A DNA stretch of 15,133 nt, from NCBI GenBank assembly GCA_045122895.1, contig JBGVIE010000004.1, positions 1 to 15,133 on the forward strand. Direction: 5' to 3'. The DNA is from RGIG1934 sp045122895. Lineage in GTDB: Bacteria > Bacillota > Clostridia > Lachnospirales > Lachnospiraceae. Shown here one piece after another: positions 1 through 8,000 of this stretch. The first letter of the stretch is position 1, and each line of letters starts with the position of its first letter. Below the pieces are notes generated by a model. The model saw only the letters and a list, made by a program, of their open reading frames with translations. It was not told where the DNA came from and ran no database searches. A program made the translations under genes and the position numbers.

Positions 1-1
1 T

Positions 2-1150
2 GATACAGCAACACTTAAGTTAAGTGCAAAACCATATGGTGGTTCAGAAAGCTATACTAAGTATGAATACTATGTAGATGGACAGAAGGTTGAAGCGACA
101 AACAATGAATATACATGGAAGCCAACTGCAGGTGCTCATAAGATTAAAGTGGTTGTAACTGATTCAAAGGGCGAAACAGCAAGCTCTGAAAAAGATTTTG
201 TAATTGAGGGTAATGGAGGAGAAGATGATTCAACAACTCCATCAAGTTCAATAGTGAATCCTTCATCAGATGAAATATCAAGCTCAATTGAACAGTCAAG
301 CTCAATTGAACAGTCAAGCTCAATTGAACAGTCAAGCTCAATTGAACAGTCAAGCTCGATTGAACAGTCAAGCTCAATTGAACAGTCAAGCTCAATTGAA
401 CAGTCAAGCTCAACAGAAAATACAGAAAGACCAACTGATTCAACAAAGCCAACAGAGAAGCCGACACCGACAGAAACAGAGTCTACGGAAAAACCGACAG
501 AAACAGAGTCTACGGAAAAACCGACAGAAACAGAGTCTACGGAAAAACCGACAGAAACAGAGTCTACGGAAAAACCAACAGAAAAGCCGACAGAAAAGCC
601 GGTTAACACAGTCAAAGTAAAGAGTTTTTCTGTTAACAAGAAATCTGGAAGCGTTTCTGTAGGTGATACTATTACACTCAGAGCGTCAGCTACAGGTGGT
701 GTTGATTCAAGATACTATAAGTTCTCTTACAAAGTAGGTAATAGAACATATGTTATTAAAGATTTCTCTAACAAGAATTATGCGTCATTAAAGCTTAAGA
801 AGAGTGGAACATATAAGTTCTATGTTACTGTTATGGATATAGCAGGAAATAAAGCGACAAAGACAATTGGATCATACAAGGTGCTTCCGAAGATTCAGGC
901 AAAGAAGTTTACTGTTACTAAGAAAGGTAAAACACTTACTATTAACGTATTGGCATCAGGTGGTGTTGGAACAAAGAAATACCAGATATCTGTTAAAAAG
1001 GGAACAAAGACAAAGATTGTTTCTAAATACAGTACAAAAAAGAAGGTTACCTACAAGATTGTTTCAAAGGGAACATACTTAATTAAGCTTAGTGTGAAGG
1101 ATAGCAAGAAACATACAGTATCTTCAACAATAAGATACAGAGTTAAGTAA
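2..1150 (+). CDS. Secreted protein, 3' end only: Ser-rich repeat linker and C-terminal Tyr-rich Ig-like domains
   Basis: The reading frame is open from base 2 to a TAA at 1148-1150, giving 382 visible residues; the start and any catalytic part lie upstream. Visible order: the end of one Ig-like domain (to about base 215, with a YTWKPTAG motif), a low-complexity linker (about 216-610) with seven SSSIEQ units and four ETESTEKPT-type units, then two basic Lys/Tyr-rich beta-type domains (about 613-890 and 891-1147). These resemble the triple-tyrosine (Y_Y_Y-like) domains ending the two amylases downstream (GTYxxYVxxxD pattern). There is no LPXTG, SLH or membrane anchor at the C-terminus. By context it is probably a third secreted polysaccharide-acting protein, perhaps an amylase or pullulanase, but no catalytic sequence is visible. 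The tail is probably for surface retention (inference). A shorter ATG start at 149 is internal and has no function I can support. Confidence 0.85.
   Translation, partial: DTATLKLSAKPYGGSESYTKYEYYVDGQKVEATNNEYTWKPTAGAHKIKVVVTDSKGETASSEKDFVIEGNGGEDDSTTPSSSIVNPSSDEISSSIEQSSSIEQSSSIEQSSSIEQSSSIEQSSSIEQSSSIEQSSSTENTERPTDSTKPTEKPTPTETESTEKPTETESTEKPTETESTEKPTETESTEKPTEKPTEKPVNTVKVKSFSVNKKSGSVSVGDTITLRASATGGVDSRYYKFSYKVGNRTYVIKDFSNKNYASLKLKKSGTYKFYVTVMDIAGNKATKTIGSYKVLPKIQAKKFTVTKKGKTLTINVLASGGVGTKKYQISVKKGTKTKIVSKYSTKKKVTYKIVSKGTYLIKLSVKDSKKHTVSSTIRYRVK
278..403 (+). repeat. Seven tandem 18-bp units encoding SSSIEQ
   Basis: The unit tcaagctcaattgaacag is repeated seven times without interruption. 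The fifth copy (350-367) has ctcgatt instead of ctcaatt. An SSSTEN variant follows at 404-421. The length is a multiple of three, so copy-number change keeps the frame. Near identity at the DNA level suggests recent expansion by slippage or unequal recombination. Confidence 0.95.
470..577 (+). repeat. Four tandem 27-bp units encoding an ETESTEKPT-type linker
   Basis: Starting at 470, 497, 524 and 551, a 27-bp unit (acagaaacagagtctacgga followed by aaaaccg) recurs four times. The last copy differs only near its end (aaaacca). It lies in the Thr/Pro/Glu linker of the first protein. Such linkers usually separate domains of secreted Gram-positive enzymes. Confidence 0.92.
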
Positions 1151-1164
1151 CAGAAAAGTTAATT

Positions 1165-1195
1165 AGAAGTTGTCATTTATATGGCAACTTCTTTT
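1165..1195 (+). terminator. Stem-loop terminator after the first gene, short T-run
   Basis: A 10-bp stem pairs 1165-1174 (agaagttgtc) with 1183-1192 (ggcaacttct), with one G-U pair and an 8-base loop. The T-run is only four bases (1192-1195) before GG, so termination may be leaky. No convincing promoter lies between it and the next gene: TATAAT at 1202-1207 would start transcription on top of the ribosome binding site. Read-through could therefore supply the next gene. Confidence 0.7.
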
Positions 1196-1224
1196 GGCAC
1201 ATATAATAAATAAAGGAGAGAGAT

Positions 1225-4200
1225 ATGAAACTAAAAAAATATGCATCATTAGCGCTTGCATTAACACTTACATGTACAACATCAATACCTACGGTAAGTG
1301 TCAGAGCAGAAGGTGTTAGTGGTGACGCAGAAAATGTTCTTGTGCTTGAGATGGATGAGAACGGAAATTATGTACCTACAAAAGAAAGTCAGGAAATGCT
1401 GGATGAGAAGTACAACAGTGCGTTGGAGACTGCATCTGAATTAGAATCAAAAGCATTTTCATGGGATAATGCAACAGTGTATTTCGTGCTTACAGACAGA
1501 TTCCTAAATTCTGACAGGTCAAATGACCATTCATATGGAAGAGGTCTTGATGAATCAGGAAATGCAATAGAGGGTCTTGATACATACACTAATCCTGGTA
1601 CTTTCCATGGTGGAGACATTAATGGTCTTACACAGAAAGTAGAAGAAGGATATTTTAATAAGCTTGGTGTAAATGCAATATGGATTACAGCTCCATATGA
1701 GCAGATTCACGGGTTTACATCAGCAAATGTTGAAAGTAACAATGCTACATCCGATAATGGAAAGGGATGGCCATATTATTCATATCATGGATACTGGACT
1801 CTCGATTACACACAGATGGATGCCAATATGGGTACTGCAGAAGATTTTAAGAAGTTTGTAGATGCATGTCATTCAAGAGGTATCCGTGTAGTTATGGATA
1901 TCGTTATGAACCATGTAGGTTATACTACAATGAAGGATGCACAGGAGTATGGTTTTGATGCTGCACTTAAAGGTGAATGGAAGAAATATTATTACGGTCC
2001 GTCAACAGCTCTTGTAGGTGGAGAACCTGAAAGCCAATACTACTGGGATGGAAAATCATCTGTATGGGCACAGAAATGGTGGACAGGATTTGTAAGAGCA
2101 AGCTATCCTGGATATACTGCTGCAGGCGGAGATGAAACTCATATGAGTCTTTGCGGACTTCCTGACGTGATTACAGAATCTTCTGCAAGTGAGATAGATC
2201 TTCCACCAATTCTTGCCACAAAGTGGAAGGCAGAAGGAAGATACGAGCAGGAGACAAAAGAATTGTCAGACTGGTTTGCAAAAACAGGATATAAGAAGCA
2301 GCCAAGATACTACACAATTAAGTGGTTGACAGACTGGGTACGTGAATATGGTATTGACGGATTCAGATGTGATACTGCAAAACATGTAGACTTAGATGCG
2401 TGGAACGATCTTAAGGTGGAATGTGTTAAGGCTCTTAAAGAATGGAGACAAAATAACCCAACAGCCCCTGGAGCAAAATGGACAGATGATTTCTGGATGA
2501 CAGGTGAAGCCTGGGGACATGGACAGGGCAAATCTTCATATTTCACTCAAGGTGGATTTGACTCAATGATTAACTTCCAGTTTGACAAAAATGGAAATTA
2601 TAACACAATTGAGGAAACATATAGCTCATATGCAAAGAGTATTAATTTAGATGAAAATTATAATGTATTAAGTTACATTTCTTCTCATGATGATGGACAG
2701 TACAATACAGCAGGAGTATGGTCTGCGACAGATGAACATAACAAACAGTGTGGTACTACACTTTTGTTAGCACCAGGTGGTGTTCAGATATATTATGGTA
2801 ATGAGTATAACAGAGGTCTTGGTTGGAAAGATTTCTTAAATGGTAATGATTATCTTGACCAGAGATATCGTACAGATATGGACTTTACAAAAGCAACAGA
2901 TAGCAATGATGTTATGAAACACTGGCAGAAAGTGGGAACATTTAGAAATAACCACATAGCTGTAGGTGCCGGTCAGCACGAGAAATTATCAGATTCACCA
3001 TATACATTTAGCAGAACATATAATCTTGGAGAACTAGATGAAGACAAGGTCGTATGTGCCCTCCCTGGAAAGTCAGGAACATTCGAAGTAGCTGTAGGAG
3101 ATTTGTTCGAAGATGGTGAAACAGTAACAGACGCATATTCAGGAAACAAATATGAAGTAAGTGGTGGCAGTGTATCTGTAACCTGCGATGCAAATGGTGT
3201 TATTTTACTTGAAGGTTCTGGTGAAGTTAAACCGGGACTCAGTGCAAAGCTTTCAAACAAGAATGAGACATATACAGAAGATTTTATTACAGCTACATTA
3301 AGAGCAACAAAAGCAAAAGTGTCTTACTATTCAATTGACGGAGCTGAAAAAGTTGAATATAAAGATGGCGATGTAATTAGAATAGGTGAGGCTACAAAGT
3401 ATAACGAAGTTACAAGTCTTAAACTGACGGGTGTGGCTGAGGATGGCACTACAGTTTTATCAAAAGAGTATACGCTTAAGAGAAGTGCAGAGCCAGAAGT
3501 AAGTGCTGATGAATTCCTCTTAAAGGCTAAGAAGTCAGACTTTCCTACTGCACCACAGGTATATGTGTATGATAAAGCTACAGAGACAAAAGAATACGCA
3601 GGTATATGGCCTGGAACAACAATGACTGCAGATCCTACAGATGATACAAAGTGGGAATTGTCAATACCTGAAGCGACAGAAGAAGTAAGAATAATTCTTA
3701 TAAGTGGAAGTTGGAGATCAACTCCTGATGGTCAGAAGGGTATTGAAATGAAGGGCAGCGCAACATATGATAAGACTGAGAACGCTGTAACACCATTCAA
3801 TTCTGGAGAAAAGGGACGCGTAAAGGTAACCTATAAGGACACAGAAGGGAATACATTAAAAGAATTTGAAAGAGTAGGTCTTGTAGGAGGAGATTATGTA
3901 ACATATGCTGCTAAACTTCCGGGATATACATTAAAGACTACACCGGAGAATGCGACAGGAGTATTTGCAAAGAGTGTTTCAGTTGAATATGTATATGAAA
4001 AAGGTGGAGTGATTCATACAACAGATCCTACTGATTCGTCAGTGGTTTCAACTTCGGAGGAATCTTCGTCGGATGAAGAGTCAAGTTCGAGAGAAGAGTC
4101 AAGCTCAAGAGAAGAGTCAAGTTCGAGAGAAGAGTCAAGTTCGAGAGAAGAGTCAAGTTCGAGAGAAGAGTCAAGCTCAAGAGAAGAGTCAAGCTCAAGA

Positions 4201-4950
4201 GAAGAGTCAAGCTCAAGAGAAGAGTCAAGCTCGATTGAACAGTCAAGTTCAACAGAGAAGCAGACAGAGTCAAGCTCAACAGAGAAGCAGACGGAGTCAA
4301 GCTCAACAGAGAAGCAGACAGAGAAGCCTACAGAGTCAGATTCAACACAGAAACCGACAGAAAAACCGACAGAGACAACAAAAACCTTCGCTTTTGTAAG
4401 TGTTAGTACAAGCGTAAAGAGCGGAAGCGCAAAGGTTGGAAACACTATAAATGTAGTGGCTTCAACAAAGAATAATGTTGGTATAGTTAAATATTGTGTA
4501 GTAACAGAAAAAGATGGAGTTAAATTTGTAAGTAAACAGTATTCTTCAAACAACACATTTAACTGGAAACCACAAAGTGCAGGAACATATAATCTATATG
4601 TGTATGCTAAGGATTCTAATGGTAAAATAATCAGAAAAGATATAAAGAACTATGTTGTTAAGGGAAAGAAAGTACTTACGATTACCAAGAAATCTTCATA
4701 CAGGTACAAAGTTAAAAAGACAGTTAAGCTTTCTGCTAAAATAACGGGCGATACTGCAAAGCATTTATACAAATTTACTTACAGAAAATCAGGAAGTAAA
4801 AAGACATATACAATTAAGAATTACAGTACTAATTCCTCTGTGAATTGGAAGCCAAGGACAGCAGGAACATACTATATTTATGTATATGCAAAACCGTCTA
4901 AGAATGCCGGCGCAATAAGCAAAAAGATAACAATAAAAATTAAAAAATAG
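1225..4950 (+). CDS. Secreted multidomain alpha-amylase (GH13, MalS-like) with CBM26-like, MucBP and paired C-terminal domains
   Basis: Predicted extracellular endo-acting alpha-1,4-glucan hydrolase of 1241 aa. The ATG follows AAAGGAGAG with good spacing. A signal peptide covers residues 1-28 (cleavage near VRA-EG). The GH13 barrel spans about 75-600: region I DIVMNH (D225, N229, H230), region II GFRCDTAKH (R381, nucleophile D383, K386, H387), region III GEAWGHG (acid/base E428), region IV SSHDD (H488, D489). The AWGHG context and long insert resemble periplasmic MalS (GH13_19); that subfamily call is from memory. Next come an Ig/chitobiase-C-like segment (about 680-753), a CBM26-like starch-binding module (about 762-855, IWPGTTM), a MucBP-like domain (about 864-925), an SSSREE/SSSTEK linker (about 930-1052), and two basic Tyr-rich domains with YSxxxxxxWKPxxAGTYxxYVYAK (1053-1241). 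No LPXTG. All catalytic residues are present, so it should be active. Sits between two related secreted-protein genes. Confidence 0.95.
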   Translation: MKLKKYASLALALTLTCTTSIPTVSVRAEGVSGDAENVLVLEMDENGNYVPTKESQEMLDEKYNSALETASELESKAFSWDNATVYFVLTDRFLNSDRSNDHSYGRGLDESGNAIEGLDTYTNPGTFHGGDINGLTQKVEEGYFNKLGVNAIWITAPYEQIHGFTSANVESNNATSDNGKGWPYYSYHGYWTLDYTQMDANMGTAEDFKKFVDACHSRGIRVVMDIVMNHVGYTTMKDAQEYGFDAALKGEWKKYYYGPSTALVGGEPESQYYWDGKSSVWAQKWWTGFVRASYPGYTAAGGDETHMSLCGLPDVITESSASEIDLPPILATKWKAEGRYEQETKELSDWFAKTGYKKQPRYYTIKWLTDWVREYGIDGFRCDTAKHVDLDAWNDLKVECVKALKEWRQNNPTAPGAKWTDDFWMTGEAWGHGQGKSSYFTQGGFDSMINFQFDKNGNYNTIEETYSSYAKSINLDENYNVLSYISSHDDGQYNTAGVWSATDEHNKQCGTTLLLAPGGVQIYYGNEYNRGLGWKDFLNGNDYLDQRYRTDMDFTKATDSNDVMKHWQKVGTFRNNHIAVGAGQHEKLSDSPYTFSRTYNLGELDEDKVVCALPGKSGTFEVAVGDLFEDGETVTDAYSGNKYEVSGGSVSVTCDANGVILLEGSGEVKPGLSAKLSNKNETYTEDFITATLRATKAKVSYYSIDGAEKVEYKDGDVIRIGEATKYNEVTSLKLTGVAEDGTTVLSKEYTLKRSAEPEVSADEFLLKAKKSDFPTAPQVYVYDKATETKEYAGIWPGTTMTADPTDDTKWELSIPEATEEVRIILISGSWRSTPDGQKGIEMKGSATYDKTENAVTPFNSGEKGRVKVTYKDTEGNTLKEFERVGLVGGDYVTYAAKLPGYTLKTTPENATGVFAKSVSVEYVYEKGGVIHTTDPTDSSVVSTSEESSSDEESSSREESSSREESSSREESSSREESSSREESSSREESSSREESSSREESSSIEQSSSTEKQTESSSTEKQTESSSTEKQTEKPTESDSTQKPTEKPTETTKTFAFVSVSTSVKSGSAKVGNTINVVASTKNNVGIVKYCVVTEKDGVKFVSKQYSSNNTFNWKPQSAGTYNLYVYAKDSNGKIIRKDIKNYVVKGKKVLTITKKSSYRYKVKKTVKLSAKITGDTAKHLYKFTYRKSGSKKTYTIKNYSTNSSVNWKPRTAGTYYIYVYAKPSKNAGAISKKITIKIKK
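4081..4224 (+). repeat. Eight tandem 18-bp units encoding SSSREE
   Basis: Residues 953-1000 of the first amylase. Two synonymous versions alternate in the order A B A A A B B B, where A has agttcg and B has agctca after the leading tca. The next unit (4225-4242) encodes SSSIEQ and is identical in DNA to the fifth unit of the array at 278-403. This suggests sequence exchange between the two linkers. Confidence 0.95.
4243..4323 (+). repeat. Three tandem 27-bp units encoding SSSTEKQTE
   Basis: Copies start at 4243, 4270 and 4297 and differ at two synonymous positions (agttca/agctca and acagag/acggag). They directly follow the SSSREE array and continue the linker to the C-terminal domain pair. 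Confidence 0.92.
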
Positions 4951-4961
4951 TTAGTTTTTAC

Positions 4962-5001
4962 AAAAATACCCTCAAATATGTACTGTTTGGGGGTATTTTT
5001 T
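4962..5001 (+). terminator. Strong intrinsic terminator after the first amylase
   Basis: A 15-bp stem pairs 4962-4976 with 4986-5000 (aaaaataccctcaaa / tttgggggtattttt, one G-U pair) around a 9-base loop and ends in six T. The A-rich left arm means it could also work on the opposite strand. Confidence 0.88.
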
Positions 5002-5078
5002 ACTAAAAAAATCTGCTTTAATGGTATTATTGTAACAAAATTGTAAAATTTATATCGTATGAAATGGAGGATTAATAA

Positions 5079-8000
5079 GTGTTTAGCAAAAAGTTATTAA
5101 TGAAAAATGCTAAAAGATGCTTAACCGGAGTTTTAGCAACTGCGATGATTGCATCATCATTACCTGCAATTGGAATTATGCCAGATGTGACAGCAGAGGC
5201 GGCGGTTGCAGAGCTTCTCTCAGATAACGACAGAGGAGTTATCTATGCAAATTCCAGAACTGATTTTAGAGATGAATCAATTTATTTCTTGATTACGACA
5301 AGATTCTATGATGGAGACAAGAGCAACAACGCAAGAACTTCTGAAGATAAAAAAGCTCAGAATCCTGAGGATGATCCATCGTGGAGAGGTGATTTTAAGG
5401 GACTTATAGATAAACTTGATTATATTAAGGCACTTGGTTTTACAGCTATCTGGATTACACCGGTAGTTGAGAATAATTCAGGATACGATTATCACGGATA
5501 TCACGCATATAATTTTAATGCGGTAGATAAAAGATATGAGTCAAATGGCATTACATACCAGGATCTTATTGATGCGTGCCATGCTAAGGGAATCAAAGTA
5601 ATACAGGACGTTGTATTAAATCATACTTGTAACTGGGGAGAGAAGAATTTACTTCAGATTACTAGCGATATTTACTCAGAGAGAAATCAGGTCGTTATGA
5701 ATGGAAGCGGAGATCCTGATAATATTTATCATCACAATGGCTTCTGTGGTGGAGGCGATTGGGATAACTATTCAGCGCAGGATAAGACCATTGCTGACGA
5801 TTGTTTTGATTTGGAAACAGAGAATCCTACAGTATACAATTACTTAATAGATGCATATAAGAAATACATCAATATGGGTGTTGATGGTTTCAGAGTAGAC
5901 ACAGTAAAGCATATTTCAAGACTTACTTTTAACTCAACATTTTTACCTGCATTTAGAGAGGCAGGTGGGGAAGACTTCTATATGTTTGGTGAGGTGTGTA
6001 CAAAAGGACATGATGTATGGTATCGTGACTGTCCTCCGATTTCAACATGTTTCTATACATGGGCTGATCCCGAGTCATGGACATCAAAATGGTCAACAGA
6101 TACAGCATCTAATGAGAAGTTAGTTCAGGATCACTATCAGTATTACAATAACACAGGTGTACAGCCGACAAGTGACAATGCCTTTTTGAATGGCAATGAA
6201 TATCACACTCCTGATACTTCAGAAGCATCTGGAATGAATTCTATCGATTTCCAGATGCACTGGAGTTTCAACACCGCTAATGGAGCGTTCAACACAGCAC
6301 TTGGCGAAGACAGGTATTTTAATGACTCAACATGGAATGTTGTGTATGTAGATTCACATGACTATGGTCCTGATGAATGTCAGACTCTTAGATACAATGG
6401 TGGTACAGATGCATGGGCAGAGAATTTAAGCCTTATGTTCACATTCCGTGGAATTCCATGTATTTACTATGGCAGTGAAATTGAATTCCAAGCAGGAAAG
6501 TCTATTGATGTAGGACCAAATCTGCCACTCTCACAGACAGGTAGAGCTTATTTTGGTGACAACATTGAAGGTAGTGTAACATCTTCTGATTTTACAGTGT
6601 TTGGAAACGTTGATGGAAAAGTGGCAGAGACACTTGACTCTACACTATCACAGCATATTATGAGACTTAACAGAATCCGTCAGGCAGTACCTGCTCTTAG
6701 AAAAGGACAGTATTCAACTGAGGGCTGTAACGGAAACATGGCATTTAAGAGAAGATATACAGATGCAAATACAGACAGTTTTGCACTTGTAGCAATCTCA
6801 GGAGATGCAACATTTACAGGAATTCCAAATGGAAAATACACAGATGCAGTAACAGGTGATGTTCAGAATGTAACAAACGGAACTCTTAGTGCAAAGGTAT
6901 CAGGAAAAGCGAATATGAAGGTGTATGTTCTTGATACGGATAAGACAAAGGCACCAGGACGTGTAGTGACAAATGGTGATTATCTTACAGATGGTGGTGC
7001 TGCTACAAAGATTGGTCCGGTACCTATTGACGTAGTGAAAGAACAGTCAGTAACACTTGATAAGAGTGAAGTTACATTAAAAGAAGGCGAAACAGATAAA
7101 GTAACAGCTACAGTAGCTCCTGACAATGCTACATACAAGAATGTTACATGGTCATCAGCAGATGAAAACGTTGCAACAGTTAACGGTGGAACAATTATTG
7201 CTTTAGGTGTTGGAGAAACAGAGATTACTGCCAAGACATATAGCGGTCTTACAGCAAAGGTTAAAGTTAAAGTAATAGAAAATCCGGCGATAATAAAGGT
7301 TACGGGAATATCGGTTGACACACTTAGAAAATCTGTTTATGTAGGTGATGAGTTCTCTATCGGGGCAAAAATATCACCTAGTAATGCGACAAATAAAACT
7401 GTGACATGGACAACAAGTGACAGCAAGATTGCAACAGTTGATTCTACGGGTAAGGTAAAGGCAGTTGGAAAGGGTACTGCTATAATAACGGCGACAGCTT
7501 CTAACGGATTTAAAGCGGCAACAGAGGTTATTGTAGCTGAACAAGGTATCTATTTAACACCGAATACAATTGTATTTGAAAAACCGGCTGCTTGGGGAAA
7601 TGGTGATGTATACGCATACTTCTATGACGGACAGGGAACTGTAGGAGCAGCTTGGCCAGGTACAAAGATGACGTCTTGCAGTGGTGGAAGATATACTTTT
7701 GAATGTGGTGAAGAATTAGTAGGAACAAATGTAATATTTAACAGTGGTTCTAATAAGACGAAGGATGGAGTGAAGGTAGAATTACTTGGATATTATACGG
7801 ATGACGGATTCATAGATTACGCTTCTACAGAGGAAATAGGAACGACGGTTGAGGATATTTACGATACAACAGATTCTACAACCGAATCAACTAAAGAGAC
7901 AGAGAGTTCAAGTAAAGAAGTAACTTCTAAAGAAGATACAAGTAGTAGTGAACAGCAGTCTTCAATTGATGTATCAACGGAAACAGATTCAACAATATCA

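Noticed and set aside
278..403. CRISPR array
   Set aside because: The regular 18-bp repeats have no spacers, stay in frame and encode SSSIEQ; no cas genes are present.
136..639. Long open frames on the minus strand (and a second plus frame) across the linker of the first protein
   Set aside because: They are side effects of the 18-bp and 27-bp tandem repeats, which stay open in several frames. They give repetitive FSVGFSVDS/ELDCSI peptides and lie opposite a real secreted protein.
1202..1207. TATAAT as the -10 box of a promoter for the first amylase
   Set aside because: No -35 box at 16-18 bases upstream, and the start would fall on the ribosome binding site.
4014..4556. 180-codon open frame on the minus strand over the SSSREE array
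   Set aside because: Same repeat artefact (ELDSSL repeats); no ribosome binding site or domain.
5030..5058. TTGTAA/TATCGT as promoter of the second amylase
   Set aside because: Spacing is right (17) but each box has two mismatches in a very A+T-rich stretch, so it is too weak to list as a feature.
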